The notes beneath the pieces were generated by a model. It did not search any database, was not told where the DNA came from, and worked only from the letters and a program-made list of their open reading frames with translations. From NCBI GenBank assembly GCA_022712835.1, contig JAFLJU010000164.1:1-17432 (forward strand): a stretch of 17,432 nucleotides of DNA, written 5' to 3'. The translations under genes and the position numbers were made by a program. This DNA comes from Desulfobacteraceae bacterium (GTDB lineage Bacteria; Desulfobacterota; Desulfobacteria; Desulfobacterales; Desulfobacteraceae). The stretch's first letter is position 1; the number at the start of each line of letters is the position of its first letter. Shown in pieces: positions 1 to 7,948 of this stretch.

Positions 1-427
1 AATCCACTTCCATTTGCTCAACCACATAAAGATTGGTTTGAATATCAATCATGGGAAGGGAAAAATCCAGGTATTCCCTCCGGTCCTTTGACCGGAAAAG
101 TCCGATCATGATATCTGCCTCACCCAGTTTAATCCGGTCCAAACTCTGGGTGAGGGACCCGGGCAAAAAAGTCAGTTCTATCTGGTTCTTTTCTGCCCAA
201 AGTGTCCAGAAATCAACCAGCATTCCCACCACCTGGCCCTTATCATTGACATAGGAATAGGGCCGATAATCCTCGTAACAGGCAACGGTGACCATGACGG
301 CATTGGCCGTCTCCAAACGAATAATACCCGAAAAAACAACCATGACCACAAGGGTCAGCAAACTTTTAGAAAAGGATCGCCCTTGATATTTAATGGGGTT
401 GTGTTCTGAGTTAACCCGTCTTTTCAA
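1..427 (-). CDS. Secreted solute-binding-type sensor domain protein, N-terminal part (cut by window edge)
   Basis: Reading leftwards from 427, the frame stays open to the window edge (142 codons). A basic start (LKRR...) is followed by a hydrophobic stretch (SLLTLVVMVVFSGII) and a likely cleavage after ETANA, giving a signal peptide or membrane anchor. The mature part begins VTVACYEDYRPYSYVNDKG and continues with GMLVDFW, LGEADIMIGLF and RREYLDFSLPM. This is the typical order of a family-3 periplasmic solute-binding domain (SBP_bac_3). In deltaproteobacteria such domains often form the sensory front of histidine kinases or GGDEF proteins, but the remainder is outside the window, so transporter versus sensor cannot be decided. 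No ATG is available. A TTG at 427 has GAGG 9 nt upstream, and a TTG at 436 is the alternative. I am fairly sure of the domain and unsure of the start. Confidence 0.7.
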   Translation of the reverse strand, partial: MKRRVNSEHNPIKYQGRSFSKSLLTLVVMVVFSGIIRLETANAVMVTVACYEDYRPYSYVNDKGQVVGMLVDFWTLWAEKNQIELTFLPGSLTQSLDRIKLGEADIMIGLFRSKDRREYLDFSLPMIDIQTNLYVVEQMEVD

Positions 428-781
428 TTTATCCAACCTCGCCTTAATTTTTAATTCTTGAATTCTATTAGCGCTATGAAATAAGCAGTTATTTATTATT
501 TATACAGATAATTGCCATATTCTTATGTGAGTTTTCCAGGGAAGTCAAGCAGCCCGGGGCTTCACCCGCAATTCTCGGCCACCTAAGACTGATGGTACTG
601 CCGGAAAACAATGGGACTCGGAAAAATATAAATTTCCAAAATAGGACCCAGATTAAAGCAGATTTTCAGCCCAAAATAGCTATCACCCTGGATTTTATCT
701 TTTTTTGACAGATTTGAGTAGACCTGATAGGTAGATTTGATAATTTGCTGTTCATCTTCTATCAAAAAAACAGGAAGGCAA
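428..781. other. Intergenic region between divergent genes
   Basis: About 350 nt between the solute-binding protein and the amidohydrolase, which diverge. The left part is AT-rich (around 455-525), as expected for promoters. The middle holds a short self-complementary G/C segment (GCCCGGGGC near 551-559). GTTTTCC near 531 and GGAAAAC near 602 could pair over a distance. I see no convincing gene, tRNA or known riboswitch. A weak plus-strand promoter is listed separately. Confidence 0.5.
705..733 (+). promoter_or_regulatory. Possible sigma70 promoter for the amidohydrolase
   Basis: A consensus -35 TTGACA at 705-710 is followed after 17 nt by TAGGTA, a poor -10. The GATAAT at 739-744 is a better -10 but too far from that -35; it would need TTGAGT (714-719) with a 19-nt spacer. 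The position suits the gene starting at 782. Confidence 0.3.
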
Positions 782-2437
782 ATGGAAACCGGAAAAACAT
801 TGTTGAAAAACGGATGTATCGTGGATGGCACAGGGAAACCCAGATTTACCGGTGATGTCCTGCTTGGGGGGAATAAAATTCTTGAGGTGTCTTACCATCC
901 TCCGAACACTGATCCTGAAGGTATTGCCCATGGAGTTGTCGATTACGATACTATTGGCTGCGAGGTGATTGACTGCACTGATAAAGTCATTGCCCCGGGG
1001 TTTATTGATATTCATTCACACATGGACTGGTTTCTTGTCTCAAACGACAAGCCAGAATTTACCGATCCCTTTGTTCACCAGGGGATTACATCCTTTGTCG
1101 CCGGAAATTGCGGCTATGGCGCAGCAGGGTTTAAAAAAGACACCCCCTTCAGGCATATTCTGGAAGACAACTTGTTTAAGGCCGGTCACACCGGCTTGAA
1201 GTGGGACTCACATGCTGAGTATTTCGATTTTTTAAAAGGTGCAGGAATGAGTCATAACCTGCTGGCATTAACCGGGCATGGAACCACGAGAACCTCGGTC
1301 AGAGGATATGACGCATCTCCCATGACCCCGGGGGAGAGCGGTGAGGTTTTAACCCTGCTTGAGGAATCCATGGACCAGGGAACAAGGGGCGTTTCCTTTG
1401 GTTTTGGGTATGCGCCGGATCTTTTTTGCACCCATGAAGAATTGAAAACCGTGGCTGAACTGGTAAAAAGAAAGGGAGGGATTCTGACCGTTCACATGCG
1501 GGCGGCTTCTGCTGTTTCTGGAGCATATCCCCTTAAGCCCTTTGGGACACCCCACAATCTTATTGCCTTGAAAGAGGTTCTTGATCTGGCTCTGGCAACA
1601 GGTGTCAGGCTTCAGATTTCCCATTTGATTTTTGTGGGATCCAGAAGCTGGAAAACCATTGACAAGGCAATGGATATGATTGATAGGGCCCTAAAACAGG
1701 GGGCTGATGTGGGATTTGATATGTTTGCCTATGGCTGCGGTGCCTCTGTTATTACGGGGATTTTGCCCGATTGGTTCATGGCAGAACTTCCCCGGGCCTA
1801 TCATAATAAAAAACTGTTGAGAAAGCTGAATCTTATGATGAAGGTATCCTTTAAACTGCTTGGGTTTGATACAAGGGATATCTATATTGCTTCGGCAAAT
1901 CATCCGGATCTGGAACAATACAATGGGTTATCTCTTTTTGAGATTGCAAAAAAAAGGAAGGTGTCTCAATTTCGCAATTACATAGATTTTGCGCAAATGA
2001 GCAATTCAACAGCCCGTGTTTTGATGCACAAATACAGTACGGATCAAATAACCTGTGAGTTGATGAAGCATCCTGCGGCTCATTTTATGACAGATGCCTG
2101 GGTTGAACCCCAGGGGAATCAGAACCCTGCGGCATTTGGCTGTTTTCCCCGCCTGTTGCAGATGGCCCGGGAAAAGAAGGTTTTATCCCTTGAACAGGCT
2201 GTTCATAAAATGACAGGGGCCAGTGCCCATAGGGTTGGCATCAAGGACCGGGGCAGATTAAAACCAAATATGGCCGCTGATATTACCATCTTTGACTGGA
2301 ACAGGGTGGAGGACAATAATACCCGGGAATTGACCAACCAAAGACCCGGGGGAATTGAGGCAGTTTTTATCAACGGAAAACAGGTGCTTAAAAACGGAAG
2401 AGCCGATACCTCGTCAAACCCAGGGGTGGTATTATAG
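782..2437 (+). CDS. N-acyl-D-amino-acid deacylase-type amidohydrolase
   Basis: 551 residues. The enzyme belongs to the amidohydrolase superfamily (D-aminoacylase branch), which removes the acyl group from N-acyl-D-amino acids using active-site zinc. Visible landmarks: an N-terminal beta-sandwich segment (LLKNGCIVDGTG, residues 7-18), GFIDIHSHMD with H78 and H80, GNCGYG with C110 (the cysteine ligand typical of D-aminoacylases), HMR with H238, ISH with H281, and MTDAW with D438. The C-terminal segment KPNMAADITIFD closes the family pattern, and length is near the usual 480-550. Every expected metal or catalytic position is present, so it should be active; the exact substrate cannot be read. 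The start was chosen at 782 because AGGAAGG lies just upstream (772-778); an in-frame ATG at 737 would add 15 atypical residues and lacks such a site. It converges on the deiminase gene. Confidence 0.85.
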   Translation: METGKTLLKNGCIVDGTGKPRFTGDVLLGGNKILEVSYHPPNTDPEGIAHGVVDYDTIGCEVIDCTDKVIAPGFIDIHSHMDWFLVSNDKPEFTDPFVHQGITSFVAGNCGYGAAGFKKDTPFRHILEDNLFKAGHTGLKWDSHAEYFDFLKGAGMSHNLLALTGHGTTRTSVRGYDASPMTPGESGEVLTLLEESMDQGTRGVSFGFGYAPDLFCTHEELKTVAELVKRKGGILTVHMRAASAVSGAYPLKPFGTPHNLIALKEVLDLALATGVRLQISHLIFVGSRSWKTIDKAMDMIDRALKQGADVGFDMFAYGCGASVITGILPDWFMAELPRAYHNKKLLRKLNLMMKVSFKLLGFDTRDIYIASANHPDLEQYNGLSLFEIAKKRKVSQFRNYIDFAQMSNSTARVLMHKYSTDQITCELMKHPAAHFMTDAWVEPQGNQNPAAFGCFPRLLQMAREKKVLSLEQAVHKMTGASAHRVGIKDRGRLKPNMAADITIFDWNRVEDNNTRELTNQRPGGIEAVFINGKQVLKNGRADTSSNPGVVL

Positions 2438-2642
2438 CATTTAAATTGTGCCGGATTGATTGTACTCCGTACCGAAATTGTAATCTTGTACACAGGGTTA
2501 ATATGAGCAGTCCGATGGCTGTCACACCGGCAGAGATGATCAATTCATGGAATGGGGGATATATATCGATGATAGGGTGGAGGGACAATCCCTTATATGA
2601 TTTTTATTGGCCTATAAATCAATCAAAAGGACATCCGATCAT

Positions 2643-2676
2643 TGTCCGCCCTTTTAAAATTCGAAATTTACGGACA
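2643..2676. repeat. Short inverted repeat between convergent genes
   Basis: TGTCCG (2643-2648) and CGGACA (2671-2676) are perfect inverted copies around an AT-rich, nearly palindromic centre (AATTCGAAATT). It lies in the 257-nt gap between two genes that end towards each other. There is no T-tract on either side, so a classical terminator is not supported. The rest of the gap (2438-2694) shows nothing I recognise. Confidence 0.3.
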
Positions 2677-2694
2677 GCCTAAACTCCCTATCAC

Positions 2695-3996
2695 CTATTT
2701 GCCAGTAAATGGTTCCTGTTGCGTGGAACAATGGATGCCACCGCCGCCGAAGTTGAGTCCAAGTGTGTTAATGGCAATGATTTTGTATTCTGGGAAAGCC
2801 TTTTTAAGAATGTTGAGAGCAGTTTCGTCTTTCTCCCTGACTGATTGGGGCATACCATCTTCCCAATATTTTTGCGCAAGTACGATACCATTTGATATGA
2901 GAAAATTACAATAACTCAGCGCAGGAACAACTGTTATGGATTGCCCTACCGGGAATACTGTCCCGTCTTTGTATGCGGCATACGATGCCAGGCCCATGTA
3001 TAAGTCATCGTTAGGACTTGCCTCGTAAAAGAGTGTTTCAGGCATGGGGATTCGAATAATCTTGAATGGTTTTCCATCCTGGTCCAAGCTGTTTTTGAGA
3101 ATTGTAAAATTTTCTTCCATTCTCCGTCTGTTTTCTTTTTCTACCGGCCCCCTGCTAGCTTCCTCTTTACTTACTTCGGCTAAAAGAATAGTATTGGGTC
3201 CCACAAAACGGCAATATTCATCAATGTGATTGTTGGCCGAACCACTTCTGTATGCGAAACCTTTGCCACCAGGGCCAGGGAGGGTGCTTGTGTTGTTCGC
3301 ATCATCATCAACGGTGCCACGTTTGAGCCAGATAAAATTGGATACACCCAATGTTTTTGTCAACTCGGCTTGGATTTCATGGCGTGAGACATTGGGGTTT
3401 CGCTGGAATTCACAAGCCTCAGTCAAGAGTATAGTTCCTTTGCCATTGAATTCGCGATCTCCTCCCTCACTTACCACCCTGGTCATCCTGCTGGAAAGTC
3501 CGAGGTGTTTCGCCACAGATCGGTCTATCTTTTCTAACATCCGTGAGTGGATGGCAGTGTCAGAGAAATAACCCCAACAATTAAAGTTGAAATCCGCAAT
3601 GCTCTTGTTTCCGTCCTCATCAACAGTAAATATTGGGCCGAAATCACGCCAATAAGGCATGGTGAAAGGGATAGTAAAGAAAGTGATATTCTTGCTATGT
3701 ATACCATGCTTGGCCAGCACTTTCTGGACATGGTCTTTGTGCTTTGCGTCGGGTACACAGATTCGAACTTTAACATTTGGCACAAGCTCTTTAACCATTT
3801 GTACAAATACTGAGTCAGTGTCGTAGCCCTTGATATAACTCTTACTCAACCAACCTAACCATACGCTTTCCTGTTTTTCGAATTCGGCAGGGAATCTCCA
3901 TGTGGTGGATGATTCGGCGTTGCCAGTCATGGGTACTGCAACTATGGAAATACACAAAAGGATTAAGACGCAAAAACAATATTTAGATATAGTCAT
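2695..3996 (-). CDS. Secreted agmatine deiminase / peptidylarginine deiminase family protein
   Basis: 433 residues, family of bacterial peptidylarginine deiminases and agmatine deiminases (PAD_porph fold), which hydrolyse a guanidinium group to a ureido group plus ammonia. Active-site pieces are in order: YWRDFGP (W116, R117, D118), SEGGDREFNG (176-185), NNHIDEYCRF with H257 and D259, and the C-terminal GGGGIHCSTQQEP with catalytic C423. The N-terminus is a clear signal peptide: a short polar start, hydrophobic residues 8-22, probable cleavage after TGNA (residue 27). Secretion is unusual for ordinary agmatine deiminase, which is cytoplasmic, and fits the secreted PAD-like members better. The start at 3996 has TAAGGAA 7 nt upstream (4003-4009); an ATG at 4026 lacks one. 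It has its own promoter (4052-4080). The substrate could be agmatine, free arginine or peptidyl-arginine; sequence alone does not decide. Confidence 0.85.
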   Translation of the reverse strand: MTISKYCFCVLILLCISIVAVPMTGNAESSTTWRFPAEFEKQESVWLGWLSKSYIKGYDTDSVFVQMVKELVPNVKVRICVPDAKHKDHVQKVLAKHGIHSKNITFFTIPFTMPYWRDFGPIFTVDEDGNKSIADFNFNCWGYFSDTAIHSRMLEKIDRSVAKHLGLSSRMTRVVSEGGDREFNGKGTILLTEACEFQRNPNVSRHEIQAELTKTLGVSNFIWLKRGTVDDDANNTSTLPGPGGKGFAYRSGSANNHIDEYCRFVGPNTILLAEVSKEEASRGPVEKENRRRMEENFTILKNSLDQDGKPFKIIRIPMPETLFYEASPNDDLYMGLASYAAYKDGTVFPVGQSITVVPALSYCNFLISNGIVLAQKYWEDGMPQSVREKDETALNILKKAFPEYKIIAINTLGLNFGGGGIHCSTQQEPFTGK

Positions 3997-4051
3997 TCTC
4001 TTTTCCTTATTTGCTGGTGGGAGCATTTGTATTATTGTAACTCATGCATCT

Positions 4052-4080
4052 TTTTTACAGAGGCATTTTGTCTTTGTCAA
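4052..4080 (-). promoter_or_regulatory. Sigma70-like promoter for the deiminase gene
   Basis: On the minus strand a consensus TTGACA (4080-4075) is followed after exactly 17 nt by TAAAAA (4057-4052). It lies about 55 nt upstream of the ATG at 3996. Confidence 0.5.
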
Positions 4081-4102
4081 GATGGGGATTGGTCAAAACT
4101 TA

Positions 4103-4151
4103 GGGAGTACAGTATTCGTGAACACATTGCTAAGAGTAGCTTAATACTCCC
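4103..4151. repeat. Inverted repeat in the deiminase-ilvY gap
   Basis: GGGAGTA (4103-4109) and TACTCCC (4145-4151) are a perfect 7-bp inverted pair separated by 35 nt. It sits upstream of the deiminase promoter within the 290-nt gap 3997-4286. It could be a regulatory site or chance; no T-tract follows. Confidence 0.25.
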
Positions 4152-4230
4152 CAGGGAGGTGCCAAATGAGAAAAGAACTATCCAGTTAGGCACAACAATA
4201 TCTGGCCAGAACAGTTGCTGGCTGATCTTT

Positions 4231-4263
4231 GAAAAAGAATAACCCACCGATAACTTGGGGGTT
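4231..4263 (-). terminator. Rho-independent terminator after ilvY
   Basis: On the minus strand, downstream of the ilvY stop, AACCCCC pairs with GG-T-GGGTT (one bulged T) around an 8-nt loop. The sequence ATTCTTTTTC follows. A 7-bp stem followed by five Ts is a reasonable terminator. Confidence 0.5.
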
Positions 4264-4286
4264 CACCAGCAAGTTTCCCAAAAATT

Positions 4287-5171
4287 TCAAGGGGTCTCCT
4301 TGGGACCTGCCAGGTCCCAGAGGGCCTGAATTTTGGGGTTGGTCAAATTATTTTGATTGGTAAACAGGCCGATTTCATAGGGGGGAAGCTCGGGTACGGC
4401 ATCCAAAATGACAATCTCCTCTAAGAAAGGACTTTTTTCCAATACCAACCTGGGAACCAAACCCATGCCACAACCCAGATTCACCAGGGCGATGATGGCC
4501 TCGTGTCCTGCCACCCGGGAATAAATATTAGGGACCAACCTGTTTTTTGCAAACCAAAGATCCATGCGTTCCCGACTAAGCCCCTTGTCTGCGATAATCA
4601 TGGGGGTTTTGTCCCAATCAATCCCACCCTTTTTATGCACAATCATATTGGGAAACCGTCTGGATGAAATAAAAACCAGGGGACTTGTGACCATTTTCAA
4701 AAACCGAAAGTTTTTTGGCATTTTTTCCGGCAGGGCGGCAATCACCGCATCCACATCCCGATTGACAAGCCGGGACAGCGCCTGGGCAGGATCTCCTGTT
4801 TCAAGTTTCATCTGAACCCTAGGGTGAACCAGTCGGTATTTGGAAATGATATCGGGCAAAATACTATAAGCCGCCGTCACCGAACAATACAAGGAGAGCT
4901 CTCCTGAAAGGACATCCTCTTCGGAAAGTTCTCCCTTAAGTCTATCCCACCGAAGGATCACATCTTCGGCATATTTTTTAAAGGCAATTCCTGCAAAGGT
5001 CAGTTCCACAGAGCGGTTGTTCCGGAGGAACAGCGGCTCCCCCACATCCATTTCCAGGCGCTGGATCACCCGGGTCAGGGCCGAGGGAGTAATGTTACAG
5101 GCCAGGCTGGTCCTGGCAAAATGGAGGGTTCCCGCAAGGTGCCTGAACAATTCCAGGGTTCGGATATCCAT
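4287..5171 (-). CDS. ilvY: LysR-type activator of ilvC (IlvY)
   Basis: 294 residues. The N-terminal winged helix-turn-helix (about 1-60) reads MDIRTLELFRHLAGTLHFAR, then SALTRVIQRLE and LFLRNNRSVELT. The effector domain carries GELSLYCSVTAAYSILP, LETGDPAQAL, DLWFAKNRL, AGHEAIIALVNLGCGMGLVP and VLEKSPF. By memory of the E. coli protein these match IlvY throughout, not just generic LysR features. IlvY binds acetolactate or acetohydroxybutyrate and activates ilvC; here the gene is divergent from ilvC with a 190-nt shared control region, the same arrangement as in enterobacteria. LysR regulators normally repress their own gene from the same site. Start at 5171 gives the conserved MD(I/L)R N-terminus. 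Confidence 0.9.
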   Translation of the reverse strand: MDIRTLELFRHLAGTLHFARTSLACNITPSALTRVIQRLEMDVGEPLFLRNNRSVELTFAGIAFKKYAEDVILRWDRLKGELSEEDVLSGELSLYCSVTAAYSILPDIISKYRLVHPRVQMKLETGDPAQALSRLVNRDVDAVIAALPEKMPKNFRFLKMVTSPLVFISSRRFPNMIVHKKGGIDWDKTPMIIADKGLSRERMDLWFAKNRLVPNIYSRVAGHEAIIALVNLGCGMGLVPRLVLEKSPFLEEIVILDAVPELPPYEIGLFTNQNNLTNPKIQALWDLAGPKETP

Positions 5172-5212
5172 TTATCTCTCCCGCATATTGGTTAATATTG
5201 CCTGTGTTTTAG

Positions 5213-5266
5213 CATTGTGTTTCACTATTCGCAACACAATGTTGCTAATGATTCATTTGACGCAAC
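5213..5266. promoter_or_regulatory. IlvY operator region (LysR dyads)
   Basis: CATTGTGTT (5213-5221) and AACACAATG (5233-5241) form a perfect 9-bp inverted repeat with an 11-nt spacer, an exact T-N11-A LysR box. Overlapping it, GCAAC (5231-5235) and GTTGC (5241-5245) are inverted around 5 nt, and a second GCAAC (5262-5266) is inverted relative to that GTTGC across 16 nt. Two tandem dyads between divergent ilvY and ilvC match the known two-operator layout of E. coli. The downstream dyad would reach the ilvC -35 region. Confidence 0.65.
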
Positions 5267-5278
5267 GATAATTATAGT
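5250..5278 (+). promoter_or_regulatory. Candidate activator-dependent ilvC promoter
   Basis: TATAGT (5273-5278) is a fair -10, and 17 nt upstream is only a weak -35, GATTCA (5250-5255), which overlaps the second IlvY dyad. A weak -35 under the activator site is what an IlvY-dependent promoter should look like. An alternative -35, TTGACG at 5257-5262, lacks a good -10 at normal spacing. Confidence 0.4.
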
Positions 5279-5361
5279 CCATTCTAACTTAATAATTTAA
5301 TGGAACAATAAGAATTAGGTTCCAAACCAATACATATAAACTCACCAAAAAGGAGAGAACA

Positions 5362-6834
5362 ATGGGTAACAATTATTTTAATACCTTGCCCCTGCGGCTG
5401 CAACTCAAAGAATTATCCCAATGCCGTTTCATGAACCAATCAGAATTCAACGGGGTAACCGCCCTGAAGGGCAAAAAAATTGTGATTGTGGGGTGCGGTG
5501 CTCAAGGGTTGAACCAGGGGCTGAATCTTCGGGACAGTGGACTGGATGTATCCTACACCCTTCGTGGGGCGGCCATCAGTGACAAAAGGCAATCCTGGAA
5601 AAATGCCACGGAAAACGGATTTATCGTGGACACCTATGAGAAACTCCTTCCATCTGCCGACCTTGTCATCAACCTGACCCCGGACAAACAGCACACCAAT
5701 GTGATCGAGGCGGTCATGCCTTTGATGAAAAAAGATGCCTGTCTTTCCTACTCCCACGGGTTCAATATTGTGGAAGAAGGGATGAAAATCAGAGACGACC
5801 TCACCGTGATCATGGTGGCCCCCAAATCCCCCGGCACCGAAGTCAGACAAGAATATAAACGGGGGTTTGGCGTTCCCACCCTCATCGCCGTCCACCGGGA
5901 GAACGATCCCCGGGGAGAAGGATTGGAACTTGCCAAGGCCTATGCTGCCGGTACCGGCGGACACAAGGCCGGTGTGCTCATGTCCTCATTTGTGGCCGAG
6001 GTAAAATCCGATCTCATGGGAGAGCAGACCATTCTCTGCGGCATGCTCCAGGCCGGTTCCTTGCTCTGTCATGATAAAATGATGGAAAAAGGCATGGATG
6101 AAGCCTATGCCACCAAGCTGGTCCAGTACGGCTGGGAAACCATTACCGAGGCCTTAAAGCACGGCGGCATCACCAATATGATGGACCGATTGTCCAATCC
6201 GGCCAAAATAATTGCCTTTGATCTTTGCGAGCAACTCAAAGAGATCATGGCCCCATTGTTTAACAAGCACATGGATGACATCATGACCGGGCATTTTTCA
6301 GCCACCATGATGGAAGACTGGGCCAATGACGATATCAACCTGCTCACCTGGCGGGCCCAAACCGCAGAAACCCTCTTTGAAAAAACTACCGCCACACCAA
6401 AAGAGATTGGTGAGCAGGAATACTTTGACCATGGGATTCTCATGGTGGCCATGGTCAAGGCCGGGGTGGAACTGGCATTTGATACCATGGTATCAGCGGG
6501 TATCATTGAAGAATCCGCTTACTATGAATCCCTCCATGAAGTCCCCCTCATTGCCAACCTCATTACCCGGAAAAAACTCTATGAGATGAATGTGGTCATT
6601 TCCGACACCGCCGAATACGGTTGCTATCTCTTTGCCCACAAAGCCGTGCCCATGCTCGAGCAGTTCATGAAAACCATTGATACAACTGTCATTGGAAAGG
6701 GTCTTGATTCAACTGCCACAGCTGTTGACAATATTCGCCTGATCCAGGTAAATGATGCCATCCGGTCCACCGCTGTGGAAAAAGTGGGAAAAACCCTGAG
6801 AGCCTATATGGGTGAGATGAAGCCCATTCTATAG
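5362..6834 (+). CDS. ilvC: Ketol-acid reductoisomerase, class II (long form)
   Basis: 490 residues, close to the 491 of E. coli IlvC and much longer than the roughly 330-340 of class I enzymes. It converts acetolactate or acetohydroxybutyrate to the dihydroxy acid using NADPH and Mg2+, the second common step of valine, isoleucine and leucine synthesis. The Rossmann motif VGCGAQG is at 43-49. R68, R76 and S78 sit where the E. coli enzyme grips the NADPH phosphate. H132 (YSHGFNIVE) and the metal ligands D217 and E221 (KSDLMGEQT) are in place. The duplicated C-terminal knotted domain runs from about 209 to the end ([26 protein letters not shown]). AGGAG at 5351-5355 precedes the ATG by 6 nt. A strong terminator follows, so it is a single-gene transcript under IlvY. 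Confidence 0.96.
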   Translation: MGNNYFNTLPLRLQLKELSQCRFMNQSEFNGVTALKGKKIVIVGCGAQGLNQGLNLRDSGLDVSYTLRGAAISDKRQSWKNATENGFIVDTYEKLLPSADLVINLTPDKQHTNVIEAVMPLMKKDACLSYSHGFNIVEEGMKIRDDLTVIMVAPKSPGTEVRQEYKRGFGVPTLIAVHRENDPRGEGLELAKAYAAGTGGHKAGVLMSSFVAEVKSDLMGEQTILCGMLQAGSLLCHDKMMEKGMDEAYATKLVQYGWETITEALKHGGITNMMDRLSNPAKIIAFDLCEQLKEIMAPLFNKHMDDIMTGHFSATMMEDWANDDINLLTWRAQTAETLFEKTTATPKEIGEQEYFDHGILMVAMVKAGVELAFDTMVSAGIIEESAYYESLHEVPLIANLITRKKLYEMNVVISDTAEYGCYLFAHKAVPMLEQFMKTIDTTVIGKGLDSTATAVDNIRLIQVNDAIRSTAVEKVGKTLRAYMGEMKPIL

Positions 6835-6849
6835 ATACTGCCCCGCCAG

Positions 6850-6873
6850 CCGGTGTAACGATACCGGTGTAAC
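6850..6873 (+). repeat. 10-bp tandem direct repeat
   Basis: CCGGTGTAAC occurs at 6850-6859 and again at 6864-6873 with GATA between, just after ilvC and before its terminator. No function is evident. Confidence 0.4.
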
Positions 6874-6901
6874 TGATGTCGGGTTAAAGCAAAGATAAAA
6901 A

Positions 6902-6938
6902 CCGTTCCAGAAACCTTCGTTCTTCTGGAACGGCTTTT
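6902..6938 (+). terminator. Rho-independent terminator after ilvC
   Basis: CCGTTCCAGAA (6902-6912) and TTCTGGAACGG (6923-6933) form a perfect 11-bp stem with a 10-nt loop, followed by CTTTT. An A-run precedes the stem. Confidence 0.8.
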
Positions 6939-6954
6939 CCATTGAAGTATTCAT

Positions 6955-6982
6955 TTGATTTAATGGTCTTTTGTAATATACT
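6955..6982 (+). promoter_or_regulatory. Candidate nudC promoter
   Basis: TTGATT (6955-6960), a 16-nt spacer, then TATACT (6977-6982), directly downstream of the ilvC terminator and 84 nt before the nudC start. Confidence 0.45.
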
Positions 6983-7066
6983 TCGGCTTGATGATCGGTG
7001 CTTCTTAAAACTTGCTGGGTTAAACTTTATCAGCTAAAATAACGATTTTAATGGCCGGGAATTTTA

Positions 7067-7888
7067 ATGAATTTTATAAAATCAGCACTCCCCCCCGATC
7101 CCCTGCCCACAAAGGGTTATTTTTTTATTTTTTCCAACAACCGCATTCTGATCCACCCCATATCCGGAAATGATCTGGCCATTCCCTGTATGGAAACGGC
7201 AATGGCGACCGCATTGAACATAAACGACCCGGTTTTCTTTGGCACCCTCCAGAATCTGCCCTGCTATTGCGGGGAAATGGCCGGGGAGACCCTTCCGCCG
7301 GACCATGAATTCATCAACCTAAGATCCTTTTATGCAAGGGGGGAAGAAATTTTCTGGCAAATGGCCGGTTATGCCCGGCAGTTGTATGACTGGAATATCA
7401 ATTTTAAATTCTGCGGCCGGTGCGGCAGCCCGACAAACAGAGAAAAAACAGAGTTTGCAAAGATCTGTCCCGCCTGTGATTTACATCACTATCCCCGGAT
7501 CTCCCCTGCCATCATCACGGCCATCGTGAAAGACGATAAAATCCTGCTGGCCCGGGGCGTTAATTTCCCCAATAAAAAAATGTTCAGCGTGTTGGCGGGA
7601 TTTGTGGAACCAGGAGAGAGGTTGGAAGACTGTGTCCGGCGGGAAGTATTTGAAGAAGTGGGCATTCGGGTCAAAAACATCACCTATTTTAAAAGCCAGC
7701 CATGGCCGTTTCCAGACAGCCTGATGATTGGATTCACCGCCGATTATGACAGCGGACAGATCTCCATGGACAAATCGGAAGTTCTTGATGCCGACTGGTT
7801 TGATGCGGGGCACCTGCCCATGGTCCCGGAAAAAAAAGTATTGGCCGGAGAACTTATCGACTGGTTTGTGGAAAGCCAAAAAACTTAA
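7067..7888 (+). CDS. nudC: NADH pyrophosphatase / NAD-cap decapping Nudix hydrolase
   Basis: 273 residues. NudC hydrolyses NADH or NAD+ to NMN(H) and AMP and, in E. coli, removes NAD caps from RNA 5' ends. Three diagnostic elements are present: a four-cysteine zinc ribbon (C116, C119, C134, C137), the Nudix box with G178, E184, R192-E193 and E196-E197, and the NudC signature SQPWPFPDS at residues 210-218, which separates NudC from other Nudix families. Residues 1-105 form the weakly conserved N-terminal domain. The ribosome site is weak (GGGA about 8 nt before the ATG). It is bounded by the ilvC terminator and its own terminator, so it is probably monocistronic. Gene assignment is confident from the signature. 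Confidence 0.92.
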   Translation: MNFIKSALPPDPLPTKGYFFIFSNNRILIHPISGNDLAIPCMETAMATALNINDPVFFGTLQNLPCYCGEMAGETLPPDHEFINLRSFYARGEEIFWQMAGYARQLYDWNINFKFCGRCGSPTNREKTEFAKICPACDLHHYPRISPAIITAIVKDDKILLARGVNFPNKKMFSVLAGFVEPGERLEDCVRREVFEEVGIRVKNITYFKSQPWPFPDSLMIGFTADYDSGQISMDKSEVLDADWFDAGHLPMVPEKKVLAGELIDWFVESQKT

Positions 7889-7905
7889 GGCCCGAAGGAT
7901 TAACC

Positions 7906-7942
7906 CCCTTGCCCCGGAGCAAGGGAAGGGCAGCTTTTTTTT
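7906..7942 (+). terminator. Terminator between convergent nudC and YkgJ-type gene
   Basis: CCCTTGC (7906-7912) pairs with GCAAGGG (7919-7925) around a 6-nt loop, and eight Ts lie at 7935-7942. An alternative stem, TGCCC (7910-7914) with GGGCA (7928-7932), brings the hairpin closer to the T-tract. Good for plus-strand termination; on the minus strand no T-run follows. Confidence 0.6.
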
Positions 7943-7948
7943 AAAGCA

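Noticed and set aside
530..600. Possible cobalamin riboswitch: GGGAAG, CCCGCAA and GGCCACC in roughly the right order
   Set aside because: The GGUGAAAAUCC segment and the B12 box are missing and the downstream gene has no link to cobalamin; judged a chance resemblance.
583..831. 82-codon minus-strand ORF overlapping the start of the amidohydrolase gene
   Set aside because: Its start and first third are antisense to the real gene, and no ribosome site or family is recognised.
2446..2682. 78-codon plus-strand ORF after the amidohydrolase gene
   Set aside because: No ribosome site, mixed low-quality composition, and no recognisable domain; probably chance open frame in the gap.
5440..5964. 174-codon minus-strand ORF opposite ilvC
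   Set aside because: Fully antisense to the unmistakable ilvC coding sequence, with no supporting site or family.
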